From positions 113,534 through 156,230 of the forward strand of contig KN834855.1 in assembly GCA_000827265.1 (NCBI GenBank): DNA of 42,697 nt, read 5' to 3'. The stretch's first letter is position 1; each line of letters starts with the position of its first letter. The notes under the pieces are model-generated. The model was not told the origin of the DNA. It saw only the letters and a program-made list of their open reading frames with translations, and made no database searches. A program made the position numbers and the translations under genes. This document shows positions 34,586-42,697 of this stretch, piece by piece. The DNA is from Collybiopsis luxurians FD-317 M1 (lineage: Eukaryota > Basidiomycota > Agaricomycetes > Agaricales > Omphalotaceae).

Positions 34586-36471
34586 TCAAATTTTTTCAAT
34601 AAGTTCTTCAACAGTTGAAAATTTACTGATACATTCTAAGTAAGCAGTACTTTTACTAGCATTCATCTTTGCAAAACCCTCAGGATTGTCCTTCTTAAAC
34701 TGATCTTCTGTTCAACAACCATTCTGAACCCATCGGAAGATTGGTCCTGCAGTGTACTGTGTGAAGGAGGTTCAAAAGTCATTGGGGTGAATGGGTATGT
34801 TAGAATGGGTAATGACAGCAGAGGGAATGAGGATTGTAGAGGCATGGGGGAAGTCAATCACCAGCTTTAATTCCCATAAGATGAGCTGACCACTTCGAGT
34901 TTGGTCAAATCGGCCTAGGGCAGTGATAGCACACCACCCAATGGCCCAATTAAGGAAATCTCAGTGTTTGAAGGTCCATACCTTTCCACCAAAGTTGAAT
35001 GTAGCTGCAGAGAAGACACTATCACATGGGAAGTTTTCAGGAAGGTGAAGCCTGTTATAGACAGTGTTCCAGACATGTTCATACTCTTCATGTACACAAG
35101 GGGCCCATAAGTTGAAGGCACCTGTCTGTGTTCTCAGATGGGAAAGGAGATAGGAGGAGGGAAAGGCTTACAGTCTTGATACCTTGCCATATGTTTAACA
35201 GCCTCACTTCCTACTAATGTGTTCAAGATGGAGCACATATCCTTTGGATTCAAGGACACAGGGGTTGAGTTACCCATTCCCATGGTTGTGCCAAGATTAT
35301 ATACAGGGAAGCTTCTGCGTGCATGATTTCCATTGGCAGCAGATATACCTAGTCCAGCATTGTTTCCCAATGCATTCATGTCATCATGAGTGTTCATCAA
35401 ACCTATTGAATAGCTAGAGTCATTGGGTTGACCTGCTAAAACAGCAATGACTCATCCTAGAGAGTCTATGATAGGAGTGGGTGTGCTATAGGAATATATT
35501 ATAATCTGATCTCAGATGAAAAGAGGTGGACTTACTAGCCATCCCACTTAATATGGTAGAACCCTTCAGCCAGGAGATCAGCGAGGTGGGACATTTGCTG
35601 GCACTGGAGGATGGTGCCAAGGTGTTTTGTTTGACCAGGTTTTCCAGTTTGAGCTCCTAATGCAGCATCAAGTTGAGCTGCATCGGTGTCAATCTCTAGG
35701 GCTGTGCTGGAGGAGAAAATGTGTTTGAGGGTTCTGTCAGAAGGTCTGAGGCCAGGTTGTCATTTTTTGTTGTGGCGAATTTGCTTTCTCCATCGATTGG
35801 CCTGGGACTGTGAGTCACGAAGAGAAGAGGGGTTGTAAAGGGGAGGAGGGGTGTATTTAGTAGCAAGTGCTTGGCATTTCAGACAGTGTTGTTTCTTTTG
35901 ACTGAGATGGGCTTTGCATTTTAAGCCAGGAGCATTGCCTTCAGTGGAAAGGGGGTGTTCTTCATCAGAATCGCAGATTGAGGAGTTAGGAGAGCAGTGT
36001 TCTGGTTGTGACACAGTGGGAGAAGAAGTGGTTGGTTCTTGGTGGCAGGAGATTGCATTATCTGTGCCCTGGAATCAGGACAGAATTAAAGGGAGGAGAA
36101 AGGAAGAACTTACCTGACTCATGGCCCAAGTGTTGGTGTTCCAAACAGCTGCACACAGAGGCAATGCATTCATCATCAAGGCCGATGTGTTCATCACCAA
36201 GGTCAATGCATTCATCATTGAGGCTGAGGTTCTGCACACATTTTTCTTGATCTTCTAGTTGAGCTCAAAGGTAGAGTTGCGCATAGTCAAATGTGGTAGG
36301 CAATTGGAATAGTTCTACCTGGTGGTACAGTGAGCTACATAAGCAGTTTGAGGTTCAAGAATGGGGAATACCAGAATGCATTTGGAAGGCTGGTAAGGGA
36401 GCTGTTAGTAATGTGGAGGTGAGGGCAGAGAAGTTATGTGAACCTGGTTGAATAGGGTGTCCCTGAGACAT
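34586..36471 (-). pseudogene. TET/JBP-like 2OG-Fe(II) dioxygenase pseudogene, four exons
   Basis: Exon model: 36471-36114, 36061-35536, 35485-35172, 35121-34586. Introns are 52, 50 and 50 bp, all GT..AG and phase-consistent (578 codons in all). The C-terminal domain carries FNLWAP, SAATFNFGGKVWTFKH-x-DF, GWCAITALGRFD, ILIPSAVITHSN and xTSFTQYTAG. This is the HxD...H...R core of the TET/JBP family, which oxidises 5-methylcytosine or thymine; human TET proteins have HRD...NG...VCTLT at the same place. Seven internal stops (36355, 36265, 35760, 35452, 34961, 34772, 34712) are all TGA. One is the x of HxD and one is the presumed 2-oxoglutarate-binding Arg. An acidic repeat (DECIDLGDEHIGLDDECI) lies in exon 1. 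The family call is strong by motif; activity is lost. Confidence 0.75.
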
Positions 36472-37565
36472 GTCACTGTCTGAAAAGGGAGCAACATTTA
36501 GTAAAGGTTAGCAGTAAGAAGAACTGCCATACAGAACAAAGGAAATACCCCATTTATTTCTGGGTCTGTTGAGTCAATGTTAGAGTGGTTTGAGCAAGGC
36601 TGAGGTAGCGCCTGTTGGGGCCCATGCTATACCGCATTTTCCAGCGTCCCAAGGCATCTCCCAGGGTGGAAGTCAAACCTGAGGCCATCAAAGAAAACAG
36701 TGGGAAGCAGGGTGAACCACCAGAGCTACTTGAATGGGGGCATTGGGGTTTGTGTACCTGCAGTAGGTGGGTGGGGGGGGGAAGTGGTGGTGGTAAAGGT
36801 TGAAGTGAAAAAAGAGCTGTTGATCAATAAATGGGTTTGATCAACATGCGTGATTGATAGAACCTGTGTTTGATTGGCGCCATTTAAACTGAGGTAGAGG
36901 TAATATATGCATGGTTAATTTTAATCAAGGCAGGTACAGCGCAGTAGCAACTGGAACTGCGGGGTAGCAAGTAGTTTTGATTTTGTTCATGTGGGTAAGG
37001 AAGTGGGGGTTTTGTCAGAAATAAAATAAAATAAAATAAAATAAAATTGAAGGGGGAGAGAATTTCAATTCATTTCTGAAATTAATTTATGACTGGTGGC
37101 TGAGAGCACAGGTCCAGTAGTGAAATAAAATCCTCGATGCAAATTTTTGGTTGTGAGAGTTAGTCCCTTGCCTATACCTTCCAGGAAAAAGTAGGCAGAT
37201 TCAGGGCATGTATAACATACTAAATACAGGAGGAATTAATGCTCACATATTTCAATCACACTGTAGAAAACTATTTACCATAACATGGACATAACATCAG
37301 CGCTCATCATTTTCAGTGCTTGTTATGTTCGCATTATGTGTAAATGTGAGACATTCACATGTGACCTGCCACATCCAGCCATATTGCATAGAAACAGGTA
37401 TAGACAATTGATTGAGTTCACCCTGCAGACCTCCATAGCCCTGAGGCTCTTTTGCTAAGGTGTAAAACATAGATATAAATTATCTTTATATGCTAGAGTA
37501 GAAGATTACCAATTTTGGCATAGATCTGGCAATACAAAGATGGCAAAAGAAAGCAACTATACTTA
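36472..37565. other. Non-coding stretch
   Basis: No supportable gene on either strand. It contains the TAAAA microsatellite (37019-37047) and a G-rich run near 36765-36785. The 5' flank of the TET/JBP relic is here, without a clear TATA motif. Confidence 0.5.
37019..37047. repeat. (AATAA)n microsatellite
   Basis: About six tandem copies of the pentamer AAAAT/TAAAA. Confidence 0.9.
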
Positions 37566-37706
37566 TTACATTCTAGAGAATGGATTGGTATCTGGAATTC
37601 CTTGCATAATGGCATGGTACTGAGCCACATATCTGGCACCTTGTGCTGAAGTCCTACAGTATGTTCAAGGACATCTAGTGGAATCAACATTTGAATAATT
37701 TGACTA
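37566..37706 (-). pseudogene. Coding-like terminal exon, unknown protein
   Basis: After an acceptor-like GATAAGTAG the frame reads SNYSNVDSTRCP, TGA (37665), TYCRTSAQ and then GARYVAQYHAIMQGIPDTNP, ending at a TAA (37566). The composition and the single TGA at an Arg-compatible site resemble the neighbouring relics. Upstream exons could not be joined. Function unknown. Confidence 0.4.
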
Positions 37707-38591
37707 CTTATCAACTTCTTAAGTCATTTTGGTACCCTGTACAGGGCTCAATATGCATTTCATCAACTTAATTGGGGGCAAAAAGAGAAATTGATATCAG
37801 AGAGTGGCAAGAGAGCAGTGGAAAGAGATAGAATAATCATAAGCAAATGTGCTCGTAGATATGGCACAGTGTTACTGTTGGGTGTGTTGCTGTATTTGAA
37901 CTGAACATCAATGGTCAATGGTTATTATCTCTTTGATATTTAAGCTTTGTCAACTGAACTACAAATGTTCCTTGCCCATATAAGCAGGTAATTCATCAAC
38001 TTTGACATATACTTTTGTTGCTATTGTCAACACAGTATGACATTCAACATTGCCAATAGTATATTCTTCTAGTAAGTAACAGTGACATATCTATGGATTT
38101 AAGAAGAGGTTATAACAGGCTGACATGAAAAAATATATTTACACATGTGAATACTAGTAGGTGCCTATATTCCAGAAATGAGACTAACACAAGCAAGTTT
38201 GATTCTTGGTTCAATCAATCACAGCAGCATTCATCATGAGTCCATACAGGTAAGTATATATAAAACAATTTAAGTTTATGAAGCTCTTAAAGTCTCCAAC
38301 CTGATGAGAGCAATACTTTAATTGTGATAGCATAGTTGAATATTGTCCTCAGAGCCTCTTTCATAATTAGTCACAGGTGGAGCAGCGGTAAAACTGTTGC
38401 TACAATTTTGGAATGAAAGAAAGCAATTGTGACCAGTTGCTGCAAGTTATCAGTGAATACAAATGGAGGTGGGATCAGCACAAGTGCATGGAGCTCATAG
38501 CAGATCCCAATGAGGCCACTTAAAACAAAGGGCAAACCAGTAGATAGGACCGTCAAGTTGCACACCTCAAGTTGCTTGTTTCAGTGAGCTA

Positions 38592-38900
38592 TGCATCTGT
38601 AAGCTTCTTGTAAATGGTTTGCAGCAAAAGTAAAGGCTGACTGGTACTGTTTGACCAGCCCTGGTCCTCCCAGGTCCCCTGCATGGTCAGGCCATTGCAA
38701 TCTTAAGGACCAGTGATAGCAGTGTAGGAGGTTACGGAGATGCCTGATTTAGTGTTGGGAGTGAGGCTAGTCTTGGCAGAAGTGCTAGGTAGGTCTTGCA
38801 ATTCAAGTGTATGTTCCTGATTGATTTGATTTAAATATGTTCCATACAGCTCTTTTGCTCTCCACATGCCCAAATCTATTCACTTTCTTCCTTTTCTCAT
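38592..38900 (-). pseudogene. Coding-like frame, unknown protein
   Basis: ATG 38900 opens MRKGRK, TGA (38880), IDLGMWRAKELYGTYLNQIN and a Ser/Thr-rich stretch, then a TAA (38703), and stays in frame through GTWEDQGWSN to a TAG at 38589. The frame is longer than expected by chance and amino-acid composition is protein-like. It may belong with 37566-37706. No family assigned. Confidence 0.4.
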
Positions 38901-39374
38901 GGTTGTCTTGACCACCTAGACTGTATTAGAGGTTATGGACACTAGTTAGAAGAATAGTGGACAGTGCACACAGCACTGAAATGATCACACAGATCAAAGG
39001 GGGGGAAAAGTGCCACTAGATTGTTCATGTATGTAGGTGGCTTTATATACAAGTACACAATGTTATACGTAGTCAACCATTGGCTGGATAAAAGATAGAT
39101 GAGAACATGTAACTAAGTATCATGAGAACTAGTACACAAGAATGGGTATATGTGATAGGAATCATGAGAACTGAGATGTGATGGTGAGACGAGATATAAG
39201 TACACTACTACTAAAGATAGAACAGTGTGAGATAGCAAGGGAACATAAATATAAATATAGTACAACTACAAGAAAGTGTTCCATAGATAGATATATCCAA
39301 TCGTACCTTGTGAATACCTAATAATAATCCAATAGACTGCTCTCACTTCCCTGCTTGCTTCTATTATAACATAC

Positions 39375-39720
39375 ATGGCTTCACTAATGCCAGTGTTTGT
39401 GTACCCAATCTTGGCAGAAGCCCAGTACTGTATGAACTCATACCACTTGCCTCTGAATCAGTTTGTGGACAGCACAGGACCTATATCCTGGATTGGTGGG
39501 CCTGCTGGTGCTGCTTTTGTTTACTTCCCCAACTTGACTTATGTTCCATACTCTATTTGCCTATTGGGCCCAGTGTAAGAGGTAGAGGTTGATGATATGG
39601 GCAACCAATTTCTGGAAGTGGAAATGGGAGCAGAATGTTATATGGGTTCACCTCAACTCAACTTTTGTTCACAATCCTGGAAGGGTAACAAAAAACTCAG
39701 AGTCCATGCCATTTCCAAAA
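39375..39720 (+). pseudogene. Coding-like plus-strand frame, unknown protein
   Basis: ATG 39375 begins MASLMPVFVYPILAEAQYC. After 67 codons a TAA (39576) interrupts, and the same frame continues EVEVDDMGNQFLEVEMGAEC to a possible donor GTGAGA near 39722. It is rich in aromatic and Gly/Pro residues and has no recognised domain. A CAA-to-TAA change would explain the stop, unlike the CpG pattern nearby. Confidence 0.35.
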
Positions 39721-39724
39721 GCAG

Positions 39725-40266
39725 GTGAGAGGTTTTGCCAAAATTGATGGGAATCATTTGTTGACAAGTGGGCCCTTCCGACTTTCCATAATTTGAGGCT
39801 TTTTCTATTTTTATATCCCCAAAAACTGGCATATGACAAGGGGATGTTATCAAAGTTCTTACCCATTTCAATACTTCCTTGGTGACAAGGGCACAAGCTC
39901 CTGATAACACCAATCATACTAAGAACCTCAGTTCAATGTCCTAGAAGGATATTTAGCCCTTCTGAAGGGCACCAATTTTTATGGTGGCTTTCTATGTGTT
40001 GTAAAAGCTTGTATGAAATGGTGATCTTGTATAACAAGCAGTCTTTAATTTAATGCCCTGCCATTGGAACTGTGCCAATGCTGTTGGGCAGCAGGTACTT
40101 GTGTGTAGTATAGAAGCACAGTCCATTGATGATGTGGAAAGGTACAAATTTTCTTTTCTTGAGTTGAAATATGTAGGGAATGATACAGGGGCATACAAGT
40201 AAATATATGGAATGTCTGTACTAGTACATGGGTGTGATACACAGATAAGAGAAGTAAATGGAGCAG
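39725..40266. other. No supportable gene
   Basis: Overlapping minus-strand frames are present but lack splice logic or recognisable motifs. I see no repeat or RNA gene. Confidence 0.4.
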
Positions 40267-41426
40267 TCAAGTAGAAGTATCAGTTTGGTTTGAGATATGA
40301 AGGTCATTCATGGGTTGACTAAGTTTGCTGAACTGTATTGGAGAGGAGCTGGCTGGTCGCTTCATTGTGGAGTGGAAGCTGCTTGAGCTGTGAGTTGGAC
40401 CAGATAGATGGTGCTGATGCACTAACTGGAAGTGGAGATGAGTCAGAATAGAGGTATTCTGGATAGGGACCCACCTTTTGGTGTTTTGATTCACAAAGAA
40501 GTAAACCTTTGAGCTCCAGTTTCAGGTCAAATAATAGCTTATTGGAATAGTTTGCAGAAGTGGCAACATGGAAAATTACTTCAACAATATCACTGCAAGC
40601 AAATTGCTGTGGAGAACAAGGCCTCGCACTAATGTACTATTCAGAGTTGGTTATGATCCAAAATATGAGCTTTTACCTCCCCAAATTGTCTGCTGCAGTA
40701 AAAGAGATCACCTTTTCCCTGGTATAAACAAGCTTGTTGCCCAGAACAGATCTGAGTACTTGATCAGGATCAATAAAAGGGTCCGGATCTAGGATATGAG
40801 ATGGTTGTGCAGCTTCAATTGCTGTGAAACAATGCAAACTAAAATCCAGAGCAGGGAAAGATTGGAACTCAGTAGAGGGGAGATCTGAGAGTTTGTACTG
40901 TCTATTCTCTAGTTTCAACTGAGAGAAAACAGTGGAGTGAATAGAGTGAAGGGTTTCCAAGCATTTGGAGAATTGTTCACTGCCTATGCCAGTAATCTGA
41001 ACATGGCAGCAAAGATGGAGAAGTTTAGACATGTTTGTACTATGAGAAATAGAGCATTACAAAAGCAGAGGAGTTGATAAAATCTGGACTGATGAGGTGG
41101 ATACTGGCTCCAAATTCAACTTGCCCAATATGCCTTGTATCTTGAAAGAAGCAAATACTATATCTTTTTCCAGATTGTTATCAACCCAACCAAGTTTGTA
41201 ATATCTTCCCTCTTTGAGTGGGATTAGACAGAATGATTGCGGAGTCTGTGATATGTATGAGTTAAGTCAGTATTTGTTTATGAATAAGTCTCTTTACCTG
41301 GCAAACCCCCAAACAGGAGAAGTCACTAGAGGTGTCTGAAGTAGCAGTTGATTGTTCAGCATGGATGTTGGAGATAATAGCATCCAGCTCAGTGTGAGCA
41401 GCTTCATAGTTGTAATGATGATCCAT
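40267..41426 (-). CDS. Intact five-exon gene, uncharacterised protein (309 aa)
   Basis: Exons 41426-41298, 41245-41121, 41039-40677, 40628-40475 and 40425-40267 are joined by GT..AG introns of 52, 81, 48 and 49 bp; the sum is 930 nt with no internal stop. The protein starts MDHHYNYEAAHTELDAIISN, contains GRYYKLGWVD early, a middle segment LHLCCHVQITGIGSEQF, then CSPQQFACSDIVEVIFHV and a Ser-rich C-terminus with MKRPASSSP. No signal peptide or transmembrane helix is evident. The pattern (small domain with a SDIVEV motif, Ser-rich tail) resembles uncharacterised proteins that recur in mushroom genomes near transposons, but I cannot assign a function. The second intron's donor (GTTGAA) is weak; that junction is the least certain. 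It is the only multi-exon gene here without decay. Confidence 0.6.
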
Positions 41427-41451
41427 TAAAAAATTTATTTTACCTATGCTG

Positions 41452-41460
41452 CTTTATATA
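41452..41460 (-). promoter_or_regulatory. TATA box of the 40267-41426 gene
   Basis: TATATAAAG on the minus strand lies 26-34 bp upstream of the ATG at 41426. The leader would therefore be very short. Confidence 0.4.
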
Positions 41461-41469
41461 TGTATGTAT

Positions 41470-42697
41470 TATGATGTAATGCCACAGGTACAAATTGTGC
41501 CAATGACAGTGAGACTTTGTTTGGGTTGGGAAAATGAAGGGGTGACCTAGTTTGTAGCAGTAATGTATTGGTTAACTTCCGAAAGTTGACATCAATGCAT
41601 TTTCAAACATGGCAGTTCCAAGCCAGATTTGGGAAAGTTGCAATTAAAATGTCAGATTGTTTGATATTTAGAGACTGCTGCAAGTATGAAAAATTTGATC
41701 GGATATGATTCTCAGGCAAACTGTGTTTGATACCTTTGTATTTTTTACAAATTCCACCAGTACTTTCATCCCCAGTTATATTTGGGAATGCCGTGGAAAT
41801 GAATTCCTTTCTAAGTATCCAGGTGATCTACTTTGAAATTTCAAGTTCTAGAGTAGTTTTTAAATCTACCCCCAGTTAGAGGTATATTCCTTAACAGTTA
41901 ATTTTTTATTCTTATGATAATGTTAATTACAGAAATGGAATAGTAAAATAGGTAAAACAATATACTGCTCTCATTGTAAGATCATCATGATTCAGTTAAC
42001 TGGGCTATGATATGTAATGTGATGGTATCATGATGGTATCATTCAACTCAATGGATAAGTTCGAAATTTTCATGACATAATGCTCTTCATACAAGTATAA
42101 TTGCCGCTAATAAGAGACTAGCAGGCATAATTCATGTCGGATCATAGATTCCAGTGACTCCCATCTGAGAAATCATGGGACATGTGGATAAGGTATTATT
42201 TACTTTGGATCATGCCTTAATAAATTATTTTCAGACATTGTAGATATCAGCAGGTATTAGGAACTTTAGATCATGACTCAGTAAGTTGTGATGCAACAGT
42301 GGTTCCTGCAAAGCAGAAATTATTTACTGTTGCTGCAAGGTTATCTGCTGCTGTATTACAGAGCTGGTTAGGAGTGTGTAGCACATTCACCTTGAAGATT
42401 GATTGATAAATGGCAACTGGATCATCATTTATTAGGTTATTTATGTAATTTCATAGTCTAGGAGTGGTATGACTGAAGACAGAGACACTAGGTTGTATTA
42501 TTCAATCTGAATCAAGATTCTTACTTGATCAGTGAAGTGTTGATGTGATCTGTTCAATATTATTAGATGCCATTCATTTGATACAGACCAATGGTTTAGA
42601 AACCATTCCTGTTAACCTGGAAGAAAAGTTGGGCACAGTAACAGTTTGGGAATGTCATGCAATATTGCATTGAAGAAAGTTTGGGACCATGCAATTG
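41470..42697. other. AT-rich non-coding right end
   Basis: No frame, RNA gene or repeat that I can support. Scattered ATCATGAT/TGGTATCATGA repeats near 42000-42040 are short and probably chance. Confidence 0.4.

Noticed and set aside
4837..36355. Genetic code change with TGA meaning Arg
   Set aside because: CGA codons remain in the same frames, TGA ends otherwise complete genes here, and LTR comparison shows the same CG-to-TG change in non-coding DNA.
39653..39917. Two overlapping minus-strand ORFs of about 85 codons
   Set aside because: They overlap the better coding-like plus-strand frame and have no motif or splice support.
1..42697. CRISPR arrays, tRNA or rRNA genes, bacterial operons
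   Set aside because: No direct-repeat/spacer pattern, no cloverleaf or rRNA segment recognised by eye, and all real genes have eukaryotic introns or LTR context. A tRNAscan run would be needed to exclude a tRNA firmly.

Overview
The window looks like a repeat-rich, heterochromatin-like segment of a basidiomycete (mushroom-forming, Agaricomycetes-type) genome. Evidence: spliceosomal introns of about 50 bp with GT..AG ends, fungal NB-ARC/TPR NLR genes, a chromodomain-bearing Ty3/Gypsy element, a Ty1/Copia element, MITEs, and a relic of the TET/JBP dioxygenase family that is expanded in mushrooms. The species cannot be named from the sequence alone.

Layout. (1) 1-2760: 5' end of a minus-strand LTR retrotransposon (671-bp LTR plus a gag-like frame running off the left edge), inserted in the C-terminal TPR part of NLR copy 1. 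(2) 2761-34413: three tandem copies, in unequal states of decay, of a unit made of [NLR, minus strand]-[spacer]-[aldehyde dehydrogenase (ALDH) pseudogene, minus strand]-[about 1.5 kb with two small plus-strand frames]. The period is about 6.75 kb between units 1 and 2. Unit 1 is split by a full-length Gypsy chromovirus (3568-10095) and carries two MITEs that are absent from units 2 and 3. Unit 2 has an NLR with a large TPR deletion. Unit 3 holds the best NLR reading frame (807 codons) and has a Copia element (28644-33250) inside an ALDH intron. (3) 34414-42697: unique sequence with a four-exon TET/JBP-like 2OG-Fe(II) dioxygenase pseudogene (34586-36471), several coding-like relics, and one apparently intact five-exon gene of unknown function (40267-41426).

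Unifying observation. Almost every premature stop is TGA at a position where CGA (Arg) is expected. By hand count: 19 of 19 in the Gypsy element, 7 of 7 in the TET/JBP relic, 3 of 3 in the left gag frame, and about 16 of 18 in Copia. The two Copia LTR copies differ only at sites that are CG/TG/CA permutations. This is the signature of CpG-specific C-to-T decay, most simply deamination of 5-methylcytosine. It has struck TEs, duplicated genes and, ironically, a gene of the family that oxidises 5-methylcytosine.

Functionally, none of the three NLRs is intact. Their lesions are different and complementary, and the ALDH copies share defects that predate the triplication. The locus therefore reads as a decaying innate-immunity-type gene cluster overrun by transposons, not as a working operon-like system.
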